64,000 nt of DNA, from assembly GCF_030161095.1 (NCBI RefSeq), contig NZ_BSPP01000008.1:73109-137108 (forward strand). The letters run 5' to 3'. The notes under the pieces are model-generated. The model had not been told where the DNA came from. It saw nothing but the letters and a program-made list of their open reading frames with translations, and did not search any database. Shown in pieces: positions 43,005-49,880 of the stretch. The stretch is from Cypionkella aquatica (GTDB lineage: Bacteria; Pseudomonadota; Alphaproteobacteria; Rhodobacterales; Rhodobacteraceae). How positions within the stretch are numbered: the first letter of the stretch is position 1; every line of letters begins with the position of its first letter. The translations under genes and the position numbers were made by a program.

Positions 43005-43850
43005 TCACGCCGATTTTCGCGCCGCATTGATGTCAAAGGCGGGTTTCAAAGTGGCCGCGCCAAACAAATACCCCTGCATGCAATCCACACCCATGGTTTG
43101 CAGCATCTGCGCCTCTGCCTGCGTTTCCACAGATTGCGCTACGGTAAACATCTGAAAATGCTTGCCAATCGACAAAATGGCCCCGACCAGCACATGATTA
43201 TCGGCATCGTGATGAATGTTGCGGATGAACTGGCCATCCAGTTTCAGGATATCAAAGTAGAAATCCTTGAAATAGCGGATCGCCATATCGCCCGCACCGA
43301 AGTTATCCAACGCAAAGGCAACGCCCGCGCCTTTCAGATCATCCATGAAGGCCACGACCAACTCTGGCACCTGCATCGCAGAGGCTTCGTTGATTTCTAG
43401 AATCAGCCGCTCTCCTATCGTTGGGGCGACGGAAAGGCCGCGGCGCAGCACCTGCATCCAGCGCGCATAGCCGATCGAGCGCGCCGACATATTGATCGAA
43501 AGCCGCAGATCGGGCACCCGCGCCAAGGCCGCCAGACCAATTTCCAGCGCCGCACAGTCAATTTCGCGGCCAATTTCATGGCTTTCCGCCGCCTGCATGA
43601 AATCCTTGGCCGGAATAACCCGCCCGGTTGGGTCCAGCACCCGGATCAAACCTTCCTGAAACGCCACCCGGCTGACATCGCGGGCCAGCACCACGGGCTG
43701 ATAGGCAAGGCGCAGGCGTTTGTTATCAATGGCTTGTCGCACCATCGACAGGGTTTCGCGATCACCCGCCGAGATGGCCACCCCAAGCGGACTGGCCAGC
43801 CCCGCCTGCGCATCCAAGCGCGGCTTTGGCTTTGGTCTGGGCATCATCAT
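43005..43850 (-). CDS. EAL-domain protein, probably without phosphodiesterase activity
   Basis: A 281-residue protein: about 30 residues of basic/Pro-rich tail, then a lone EAL domain. LRLAYQPVV opens the barrel. The EAL motif reads EGLIR, INMSARS and LILEINE are kept, and LKLDGQFI (Lys) and MQGYLFG (Gln) are present. The metal-binding DDFG reads DNFG, and the general-base motif AEGVE reads AQSVE. Loss of the base Glu, shown to be needed in RocR-type enzymes, predicts no cyclic-di-GMP hydrolysis; it may bind the nucleotide or a protein partner instead. Three consecutive ATG codons open the gene; GGAGCA lies upstream. Confidence 0.88.
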   Translation of the reverse strand: MMMPRPKPKPRLDAQAGLASPLGVAISAGDRETLSMVRQAIDNKRLRLAYQPVVLARDVSRVAFQEGLIRVLDPTGRVIPAKDFMQAAESHEIGREIDCAALEIGLAALARVPDLRLSINMSARSIGYARWMQVLRRGLSVAPTIGERLILEINEASAMQVPELVVAFMDDLKGAGVAFALDNFGAGDMAIRYFKDFYFDILKLDGQFIRNIHHDADNHVLVGAILSIGKHFQMFTVAQSVETQAEAQMLQTMGVDCMQGYLFGAATLKPAFDINAARKSA

Positions 43851-43998
43851 TGGCTGCTCCTTCGTGGTGACTGCTGCGGGCGTGCAGGTTTGGGCGGGCG
43901 CGGTGATCGCCCGACAGATGGACAGGATGGCCCTGCTTGGGTAAAAACAGCCTTAACGCTTGCGGCTTTAGGCCAATTTTAATGATTTTGAGGGCGAG

Positions 43999-44562
43999 AT
44001 GATTGAGACAAGCCACCGCTGCAGCTGGTGCGGCAGCGATCCCGTCTATGTGGCCTATCATGACGAGGAGTGGGGCCGCCCCGAGTATGATCCGCGCCTG
44101 TTGTTTGAGTGTCTGATATTGGAGGGGTTTCAGGCGGGTCTAAGCTGGATCACCATTCTGCGGCGGCGCGACGGATTTCGGGCGGCCTTTGCCGGGTTTG
44201 ATCCCGCCGTGTTGGCAGGTTGGGGCGAGGCCGAAACTCTGCGGTTGTTGGCCGATCCCGGCATTATCCGGCATCGCGGCAAGATCGAGGCAACCTTTGT
44301 CGCGGCGCGCGCCTATCTGGCGATTGAGGCACGCGAAGGTTTTGCCAATTTTCTCTGGAAACATGTCGGCGGTGTGCCGCAGGACCGTCAGCTTGGCCGC
44401 GTCAATCAACCGGTGGCGCAGACGCCGGAATCAGTGGCTTTGTCAAAGGCACTGAAGGCAGAGGGCTTTAAGTTCGTAGGGCCCACCATCAGCTTTGCCT
44501 TCATGCAGGCGGTGGGCATGGTGAATGATCACCATGTTGACTGCCCTTGGCATGGAAAGTGA
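43999..44562 (+). CDS. tag: DNA-3-methyladenine glycosylase I
   Basis: A 187-residue base-excision enzyme that removes 3-methyladenine. CSWCGSDPVYVAYHDEEWGR is the signature with the first zinc cysteine and the catalytic-pocket Glu; FECLILEGFQAGLSW and the late MQAVGMVNDHHVDCPWH supply the remaining zinc ligands (His and Cys). Length matches E. coli Tag. It diverges from the EAL gene. Confidence 0.96.
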   Translation: MIETSHRCSWCGSDPVYVAYHDEEWGRPEYDPRLLFECLILEGFQAGLSWITILRRRDGFRAAFAGFDPAVLAGWGEAETLRLLADPGIIRHRGKIEATFVAARAYLAIEAREGFANFLWKHVGGVPQDRQLGRVNQPVAQTPESVALSKALKAEGFKFVGPTISFAFMQAVGMVNDHHVDCPWHGK

Positions 44563-44874
44563 CAGGCGTGCGGGATGGCTGGAGCGGTCGCCCGTCTGCG
44601 TCCCCGTCTGCGTCACAGAATCGATTCAACCTGCAGCCATAGTCGGCCTTGGGGCTATTTTCCCCAACTGTCCCACCCTTTGGCTGGCATTTTCCGGCCA
44701 GGCCCTCGGACCCATCCCCCGGTCCGAGGGCTTTTTCTTGCGGCTTCGGCGATAGCTTGCGCGGGGCTGGCCGGGGTTGGCAGGGTTTCGCTTGGGACGC
44801 ACGGGGATGGCGACCGCTCTTCCCGTTGCGCGGCCCGCGTGATTAAGCTTGCGGCGTAGCAGCAGGAGTTCAGC
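44563..44874 (+). other. 312-bp non-coding gap with an internal terminator
   Basis: No gene with coding character is visible in either direction. A strong intrinsic terminator sits in the middle (44702-44739), too far (140 nt) from the tag stop to be its usual end and 135 nt before the aminotransferase start. The first half therefore may encode the end of a long tag leader or a small RNA of up to 170 nt. The short direct repeat CGTCTGCGTC occurs twice near 44590-44610. No leader peptide rich in Leu/Ile/Val was found, so classical attenuation of the aminotransferase is not supported. Confidence 0.5.
44702..44739 (+). terminator. Strong intrinsic terminator
   Basis: GCCCTCGGACC (44702-44712), loop CATCCCCC, GGTCCGAGGGC (44721-44731), then TTTTTCTT. 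The 11-bp perfect stem and T-run make this the clearest plus-strand terminator in the window. Confidence 0.93.
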
Positions 44875-45738
44875 ATGGCCTTTGGCAAATCTATCCGCAC
44901 GTTTTGGGACGGTCGCTGGCATGACGGCGATGTGGCGGTGATGAAAGCGGCGGATCATGGCATCTGGCAGGGCACTTCTGTCTTCGATGGCGCGCGTTAT
45001 TTTGACGGCATATGCCCGGATCTGGATTTGCATTGCGCAAGGGTGAACCGCTCGGCCGAGGCTTTGATGATCACGCCAAGCTGCGCCCCAGAGGATATGG
45101 CGGCGATCATCCGCGAGGGGTTGCAGGGGTTTGGGCCGGATCAGGCGGTGTATATCCGCCCGATGTATTGGGCGTTGCATGGCACCGAACTGGGCATCGT
45201 GCCTGCGGCGGGGGCGACGGGGTTTGCGATCTCGTTGGAAGAGGTCGGGATGCCGGACCCTGACTTTGCAACGACGGTGACGCGGACGCGGTTCCGCCGC
45301 CCGGTGTTGGAGGATGCGGTCTGCAATGCCAAGGCGGGGTGCCTCTACCCCAACAACGCCCGGATGCTGGTCGAGGCGCAGGCCAAGGGGTTTGGCAATG
45401 CCTTGGTTGCGGATGCTTTGGGCAACCTTGCGGAAAGTGCGACGGCGAATGTGTTTTTGGTCAAGGACGGTGTGGTGTTCACGCCAGTCCCGAATGGCAC
45501 GTTTCTGGCCGGGATCACGCGGGCGCGGCATATCGACAACCTGCGTGCCGATGGGGTCGAGGTGCGCGAAGCCGTGCTGACGTTCGAGGATGCCCATGCG
45601 GCGGATGAGATTTTTCTGTCGGGCAATTTCGCCAAGGTGACGGCGGTGAAAGCGTTTGATGACACCGAATACAAGCATCGCCCGATGACGGCGCGGGCGC
45701 GGCGGTTGTATTGGGATTGGGCGGCGGAGCAGCGCTAG
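44875..45738 (+). CDS. Class IV aminotransferase, branched-chain (IlvE-like)
   Basis: A 287-residue PLP enzyme of fold type IV. FWDGRWHDGDVAVMKAADHG and VFDGARYFDG are the N-terminal blocks, CNAKAGCLYPNNARMLVEA holds the catalytic lysine, and NLAESATANVFLV, TFLAGITRARHI and EIFLSGNFAKVTAV are the cofactor-phosphate and substrate loops. It is closest to branched-chain aminotransferase, which makes Val, Leu and Ile from their keto acids, though D-amino-acid transaminases and aminodeoxychorismate lyases share the fold. GCAGGAG lies before the ATG. UspA follows 71 bp downstream. Confidence 0.88.
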   Translation: MAFGKSIRTFWDGRWHDGDVAVMKAADHGIWQGTSVFDGARYFDGICPDLDLHCARVNRSAEALMITPSCAPEDMAAIIREGLQGFGPDQAVYIRPMYWALHGTELGIVPAAGATGFAISLEEVGMPDPDFATTVTRTRFRRPVLEDAVCNAKAGCLYPNNARMLVEAQAKGFGNALVADALGNLAESATANVFLVKDGVVFTPVPNGTFLAGITRARHIDNLRADGVEVREAVLTFEDAHAADEIFLSGNFAKVTAVKAFDDTEYKHRPMTARARRLYWDWAAEQR

Positions 45739-45809
45739 GCTGGCGCTTTCCCCGGCCCTTGCCTTCCCACAGCCTCGGTTGCATGATCGCGGCGTTAGGG
45801 GAGACGAAT

Positions 45810-46265
45810 ATGCGGAAGTTTCTTGTCGTGCTGGATGACAGCCGGGAATGTCTGAACGCGATGCGATTTGCGGCGCTGCGGGCGGCGCATACAGGTGGGG
45901 GGGTGCAGGTTTTGTCGATCATCCCTCCCGAAGAATTCCAGCACTGGATGGGGGTTGCGGATCTGATGCGGGCCGAGGCACGCGAGCGGATCGAGGCGCA
46001 TTTCGAAGTGTTCGCGCAGTGGATGCGTGACAAGCAGGGGGTGAACCCCGAGTTGATCATCCGCGAGGGTGATGCGGTGACCGAGATTCTGGCGCAGGTC
46101 AATGCTGACCCGGCGGTGGGGATTTTGGTACTGGGGGCTGGCACCGAGAAATCTGGGCCGGGGCCGTTGGTGACAGCGATGACGCGGTCGTCGGGCAGCC
46201 TGCCTATTCCGATCACGATTGTTCCGGGCGATATGAGCAAGGAGCGGCTGGAGAGTATCACTTGA
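45810..46265 (+). CDS. Universal stress protein (UspA family)
   Basis: A 151-residue alpha/beta protein. It begins RKFLVVLDDSRECLNAMRFA and ends with the nucleotide-loop region GILVLGAGTEKSGPGPLVTA and PITIVPGDM. The loop only loosely resembles the G-2x-G-9x-G(S/T) ATP motif, so ATP binding is uncertain. GGGGAGACGA precedes the ATG. It follows the aminotransferase gene and ends before a hairpin. Confidence 0.88.
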   Translation: MRKFLVVLDDSRECLNAMRFAALRAAHTGGGVQVLSIIPPEEFQHWMGVADLMRAEARERIEAHFEVFAQWMRDKQGVNPELIIREGDAVTEILAQVNADPAVGILVLGAGTEKSGPGPLVTAMTRSSGSLPIPITIVPGDMSKERLESIT

Positions 46266-46269
46266 AGCC

Positions 46270-46295
46270 GGTCCCAACTCGGGACCATTGTTTTC
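46270..46295 (+). terminator. Terminator after the UspA gene
   Basis: GGTCCC-AACTC-GGGACC (46270-46286) followed by ATTGTTTTC. A short stem with a usable T-rich tail, 5 nt after the stop codon. Confidence 0.6.
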
Positions 46296-46440
46296 ATTGC
46301 GATATTTTGAACGGTTCGGGGTATGGTTAACGAAAGTTAAACAAACTGGCGGCTTTGCGGCCCCGTTTTCGACCAAGGCGTCAAAGCTTTCACAGCTTGG
46401 AAATCAGAGTTTTGCAGGGTCGCGCGGGCCTAATCATGAC

Positions 46441-46488
46441 TTATGTTGACTAGGAAACATCCCGAGTTTAGTTTCCTAGTCAACATAA
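46441..46488 (+). promoter_or_regulatory. MarR operator over its own promoter
   Basis: A perfect 18-bp inverted repeat: TTATGTTGACTAGGAAAC (46441-46458) and GTTTCCTAGTCAACATAA (46471-46488) around 12 nt. Each arm is itself a pseudo-palindrome centred on CTAG, which fits two MarR dimers. A promoter TTGACT (46446-46451), 17 bp, TAGTTT (46469-46474) lies inside, and the ATG of the MarR gene is at 46502. Autorepression is the natural reading. Confidence 0.75.
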
Positions 46489-46501
46489 CCAGCGAGTCGG
46501 G

Positions 46502-46945
46502 ATGCGCGTTTCCAATCTTTCAGATCACACTGGATATTGGCTGCGGATGGTTTCCAACGCGGTATCGCAGGACTTTGCCCGCAAGGTTGCGACAGAGGGC
46601 GTGACGGTGGCCGAATGGTGCTTTCTGCGGGCGTTGTTCGATACAGAGGGCACCGCGCCGACGCTGCTGGCAGACCAGATGGGCATGACGCGCGGCGCGA
46701 TCAGCAAGCTGGCGGACCGGATGATGGCAAAGGGGCTGGTTGCCCGGATTGAAAGCAGCGGGCGCGGGCAAATTCTTGCGTTGACGCCAACGGGGCGAGC
46801 CAAGGTGCCGACACTGGCCGCAATGGCCGATGAGAATGACGCGGCCTATTTCGACGCCCTGTCCGGCGATGACCGCGCGGCGCTTGACCGGATTTTGCAA
46901 ACACTTGTCGAAAATCGCGGGTTGACCGCCCCGCCCCTAGACTGA
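46502..46945 (+). CDS. MarR-family transcriptional regulator
   Basis: A 147-residue winged-helix regulator. VAEWCFLRALFDTEGTAPTL leads into the helix-turn-helix (LADQMGMTRGAISKLADRMM), then the wing (VARIESSGRGQILALTPTGR). The N- and C-terminal helices form the dimer interface. A large palindromic operator covers its own promoter just upstream. It probably also controls the DUF1398 gene 38 bp downstream. Inducer unknown. Confidence 0.92.
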   Translation: MRVSNLSDHTGYWLRMVSNAVSQDFARKVATEGVTVAEWCFLRALFDTEGTAPTLLADQMGMTRGAISKLADRMMAKGLVARIESSGRGQILALTPTGRAKVPTLAAMADENDAAYFDALSGDDRAALDRILQTLVENRGLTAPPLD

Positions 46946-46983
46946 CCACCCGAACTGATTTTCCCAGCAAGAAAGGAACCGCC

Positions 46984-47385
46984 ATGGACGCGGAACGCAT
47001 CACTATTGCCGAAACTTGCCTGAGCGCGGCCCATAGCGGCAATCTCAGCTTTCCCGAGATCGTTGGCAGGCTGAGTGCTGCGGGCTTTGAAAGCTATGCG
47101 GTGGATTACCGTCGCAGCACGCAAACCTTCTATCTGCCGGATGGCGACAGCGTTGCGCTGGAAATGCAGGAACCCGCAAGCCCTGTCGAAGCGGCGTTCG
47201 ATGCGGCAGAACTGGCCCGTCTGATCAAATGGGCGCAGGCCAATCCGGCAGACTACAGCTATGCGGCGTTCAGCAAACAGGCCAAGGCTGCGGGCTGCGC
47301 TGGGTATATCGTGTCATTCCTTGGGCGGCGCGTGGTTTACTTTGGCCGCACGGCGGAAACCCATGTCGAGCATTTTCCAAGCTGA
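46984..47385 (+). CDS. DUF1398 (YbcV-like) protein
   Basis: A 133-residue cytoplasmic protein. SFPEIVGRLSAAGFESYAVD and YRRSTQTFYLPDG, followed by the C-terminal YVVSFLGRRVVYFGRTAETH-type block (here YIVSFLGRRVVYFGR), match the DUF1398/YbcV family. AAAGGAACC precedes the ATG. It lies immediately after the MarR gene, so it is a likely target of that regulator. Biochemical function unknown. Confidence 0.82.
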   Translation: MDAERITIAETCLSAAHSGNLSFPEIVGRLSAAGFESYAVDYRRSTQTFYLPDGDSVALEMQEPASPVEAAFDAAELARLIKWAQANPADYSYAAFSKQAKAAGCAGYIVSFLGRRVVYFGRTAETHVEHFPS

Positions 47386-47488
47386 ACGGCGGCGTTGAGC
47401 GGTGGGGTGAGGTGGGTGGGGTGAGGCTATCTGTCTCAGGCTTTTTGGCGGGGATAGGGGTATGGTGGCGGTAAAGCGAGGATTTCCG

Positions 47489-47977
47489 ATGCTGCTTCCA
47501 CCCCATGCGCAATTGATCGCCCCGATGGAAAAGCTGGCGTATTTGGACAGCCAAAGCGTCACCCTGCCCGGCCCGATCACAGCGCTTGAGGCGTGGCGCT
47601 TGGTGATGGCGAGGCCCTTGCCGGGGCTGGGGGTCGCGTTCTGGCTGCGCGATGCCATTTCGTCGTGGTTTGGGGTGGCGCGGATTGGCGGGTTTTCAGG
47701 CGATGCGGTGGGCACGCCGGAGGTTGGCGACAACCTCGATTTCTTTCTGATCGAGCATATCGAGGATCAGGTGTTGTCGCTGACTGCGCGGGATCGACAT
47801 CTGGATGTGATGACGTGCGTGACGGTTGAGGGGACGCGGTTGGCGATTACGGCTTCAGTTGTGGTGCATAACTGGTTCGGGCGGGTCTATATGCTGCCGG
47901 TGGCCCCCTGCGCATCGGCTGATTGTCTGGGCGATGCTGCGGCGGCTACGGCGAGGCCAAGCTGGGCTGGAGGCTGA
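47489..47977 (+). CDS. DUF2867-domain protein
   Basis: A 162-residue protein. FWLRDAISSWFGVARIGGFSG and the later LDFFLIEHIEDQVLSLTARDRHLDV-type beta segment (visible as DNLDFFLIEH and RDRHLDVMTC), with VVHNWFGRVYMLPVAP, fit DUF2867, a START-like fold seen alone or in oxidoreductases. The ATG at 47489 follows GCGAGGA; an in-frame ATG at 47462 (nine residues longer) is possible. No transmembrane segment. Function unknown. Confidence 0.75.
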   Translation: MLLPPHAQLIAPMEKLAYLDSQSVTLPGPITALEAWRLVMARPLPGLGVAFWLRDAISSWFGVARIGGFSGDAVGTPEVGDNLDFFLIEHIEDQVLSLTARDRHLDVMTCVTVEGTRLAITASVVVHNWFGRVYMLPVAPCASADCLGDAAAATARPSWAGG

Positions 47978-47996
47978 GACGGCAGGTCTGCTTGAT

Positions 47997-48043
47997 TTAG
48001 AACGGTTCTAATCCTTGACTTCGCGGCGTTGAGCGCGCATATC
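47997..48043 (+). promoter_or_regulatory. Irr-type iron control element and promoter of nfuA
   Basis: TTAGAAC-G-GTTCTAA (47997-48011) is a perfect inverted repeat of the TTAGAA-N3-TTCTAA form reported for Irr (ICE box) in Alphaproteobacteria. A promoter TTGACT (48015-48020), 17 bp, CATATC (48038-48043) follows directly. The site just upstream of -35 could allow activation or repression; iron or haem control of Fe-S cluster assembly makes sense for the downstream gene. Confidence 0.6.
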
Positions 48044-48069
48044 AGACTGGAATTGTCGGAGAAAAGATC

Positions 48070-48627
48070 ATGTTCATCCAGACCGAATCCACCCCGAACC
48101 CGGCGACGCTGAAGTTCCTGCCGGGCCAAGCCGTGCTGGAGATGGGCACCGCTGATTTTCCGAGTGCTGAAACCGCGGGCAAGTCACCGCTGGCGACGCG
48201 GATTTTCGCAACGGGCCAAGTGACGGGCGTGTTCCTTGGCACCGATTTCATCACTGTGACTAAGGCCGAGGCTGCCGATTGGCAGCATATCAAGCCCGCT
48301 ATTCTGGGCGCGATCATGGAACATTTCCAGTCGGGCGCTTTGGTGATGGAAGGCGAAGGTCAGGCGGCGCATGCGGCGCATGACGGCGAAGACAGCGATA
48401 TTGTAAACCAGATCAAAGAGTTGCTCGACACCCGTGTGCGCCCTGCCGTGGCACAGGATGGCGGCGACATCACCTTTCACGGCTTTGATCGTGGGGTGGT
48501 CTATCTGCATATGAAGGGCGCTTGCGCGGGCTGCCCGTCTTCGACCCTGACTTTGAAGATGGGGATTGAGAACCTGCTGCGCCATTACATCCCAGAAGTG
48601 CTGGAAGTGCGCCCTGTTGCGGCCTGA
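48070..48627 (+). CDS. nfuA: Fe-S cluster carrier protein, NfuA/NifU type
   Basis: A 185-residue protein with an N-terminal Nfu_N domain (FIQTESTPNPATLKFLPGQ) and a C-terminal NifU domain with the cluster motif GACAGCPSSTLTLKMGIE (CxxC). It carries [4Fe-4S] clusters to target enzymes. The order Nfu_N-NifU is the alphaproteobacterial and mitochondrial form. An Irr-like box lies upstream. tsaB starts 16 bp after the stop. Confidence 0.95.
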   Translation: MFIQTESTPNPATLKFLPGQAVLEMGTADFPSAETAGKSPLATRIFATGQVTGVFLGTDFITVTKAEAADWQHIKPAILGAIMEHFQSGALVMEGEGQAAHAAHDGEDSDIVNQIKELLDTRVRPAVAQDGGDITFHGFDRGVVYLHMKGACAGCPSSTLTLKMGIENLLRHYIPEVLEVRPVAA

Positions 48628-48643
48628 GGCGGAGCCGATTGCT

Positions 48644-49258
48644 TTGAAATCTGAGATTGTTCTGGCATTTGACACATCGGCGGCGCATTGCGCCGCCGCT
48701 TTGCTTTACGGCGACCGGGTCTGGCTGAAGTCTGAGTCGATGGAAAAGGGTCAGGCTGAACGGTTGATGCCTTTGGTCTGCGAATTGCTGGCCGAGGCTG
48801 GGGTGGCTTTGGGCGAGGTGACGGCTGTGGCCGTGGGGACTGGACCGGGGAATTTCACCGGGGTTCGGATCTCGGTTGCGGCGGCGCGCGGGTTGGCGTT
48901 GGGGCTTGGCGTGCCAGCGATTGGCGTGACTCGGCTGGAAGCGATGGCTTACGGATTGCCGCGCCCGGTGACTGTGATCGAGGATGCACGGCGCGGTGAG
49001 GTTTATGTGCAGCGGTTTGACGCGGGCGGACCCGGGGCGGCGCGGATTGTTGCGGGCGATGCGGTTGGCGTGATTGACGGGGCGGTGGCGGGTGTTGGCG
49101 GGTTGCAAAGCCTGCCGATTGCCGAGGCGATTGCGCGGATTGCGTTGGGGCGGGTCGGCGTGGTGCAGCCGCGCCCTGCGCCGTTCTATTTGCGTGGCGC
49201 GGATGCCGCCCCGCCGAGTGATCCGCCGCCGGTCATTCTTGATCTGGTTGCCCCGTGA
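48644..49258 (+). CDS. tsaB: tRNA threonylcarbamoyladenosine biosynthesis protein TsaB
   Basis: A 204-residue protein of the actin-like ATPase fold that joins TsaD and TsaE in t6A37 formation. VLAFDTSAAHCAAALL, GQAERLMPLVCELL and GTGPGNFTGVRISVAAARG are hallmark blocks. The start is a TTG at 48644 with GGCGGAG upstream; no ATG gives a full N-terminus. Its stop overlaps the rimI start (GTGA). The threonylcarbamoyl-AMP synthase it depends on is encoded at 22034. Confidence 0.92.
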   Translation: MKSEIVLAFDTSAAHCAAALLYGDRVWLKSESMEKGQAERLMPLVCELLAEAGVALGEVTAVAVGTGPGNFTGVRISVAAARGLALGLGVPAIGVTRLEAMAYGLPRPVTVIEDARRGEVYVQRFDAGGPGAARIVAGDAVGVIDGAVAGVGGLQSLPIAEAIARIALGRVGVVQPRPAPFYLRGADAAPPSDPPPVILDLVAP

Positions 49259-49683
49259 CGTTTGACGGGGCGTTTGACGCGATGGCGGCACTGCATGCGG
49301 CCTGTTTCACCACACCGCGGCCGTGGTCTGCGGCAGAGATCTCCAGCACGTTGGACAATGGCTTCACATTTTTGCTGACCGAAGCGGATGGGTTTCTGAT
49401 TGGCCGGGTGGTGGCGGGTGAAGCGGAATTGATCACGCTTGCGGTTGATCCAAAGGCGCGCATGCAGGGGATTGGCGGGCGCCTGGTGGATGGGTTTCTG
49501 GCCGAAGCCCGGTTGCGCGCCGCCGATTCGGTCTTTCTGGAAGTGCTGGACAGCAACCTGAGCGCGCAGCGGCTTTATGCGCGTAAGGGGTTTGAGGTAA
49601 AAGGCAAACGTCGCGGATATTATCAGACGCCCGAGGGCTTGCGGATGGATGCCCTGATCCTTGGGCGCGGGCTTGGAGCATAA
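49255..49683 (+). CDS. rimI: Ribosomal-protein-alanine N-acetyltransferase (RimI-like)
   Basis: A 142-residue GNAT enzyme. LITLAVDPKARMQGIGGRLV is the acetyl-CoA loop (VDPxxRMQGIG), FLEVLDSNLSAQRLYARKGF motif B, and GKRRGYYQTPEG the RimI-type ending. It acetylates the N-terminal alanine of ribosomal protein S18 in E. coli. The GTG start overlaps the tsaB stop, and the tsaB-rimI pairing is widely conserved, which supports the name. Confidence 0.9.
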   Translation: MTFDGAFDAMAALHAACFTTPRPWSAAEISSTLDNGFTFLLTEADGFLIGRVVAGEAELITLAVDPKARMQGIGGRLVDGFLAEARLRAADSVFLEVLDSNLSAQRLYARKGFEVKGKRRGYYQTPEGLRMDALILGRGLGA

Positions 49684-49772
49684 ATTGGCCGCATTTTCTG
49701 ACCAAATGGTTGATTTTTAGCGTCTGCGCAAAACTGCGGGCTGCTTCGCCCAAGGTCAGCCTCAGATTCCTG

Positions 49773-49802
49773 TTGACCCTCCCTCAAAGCGCTGTCCTAA
49801 AT
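49773..49802 (+). promoter_or_regulatory. Possible promoter of the BMP/nucleoside ABC operon
   Basis: TTGACC (49773-49778), 18 bp, CTAAAT (49797-49802), about 78 nt before the ATG at 49881. An imperfect inverted repeat TGACCA-AAT-GGTTGA lies near 49700. Both are weak readings. Confidence 0.35.
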
Positions 49803-49880
49803 CCGTCACGACCTGCGCTGGTGCTGGCCTTGAGGCTGTGCGGCGATGGGAACACAAAAACGTAAAACCGGGAGAAAACT

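Noticed and set aside
43720-43944. Plus-strand frame with a hydrophobic tail upstream of tag
   Set aside because: Most of it is antisense to the EAL gene start; the short membrane-like tail has no Shine-Dalgarno or independent start.
44563-44701. Leader peptide for branched-chain attenuation before the aminotransferase
   Set aside because: Short frames in the segment are not enriched in Leu, Ile or Val codons, and the terminator is 135 bp from the gene.
46326-46342. GTTAACGAAAGTTAAAC as a CtrA binding site
   Set aside because: The half-sites are spaced TTAA-N6-TTAA, not the N7 of the CtrA consensus, and no cell-cycle gene is adjacent.
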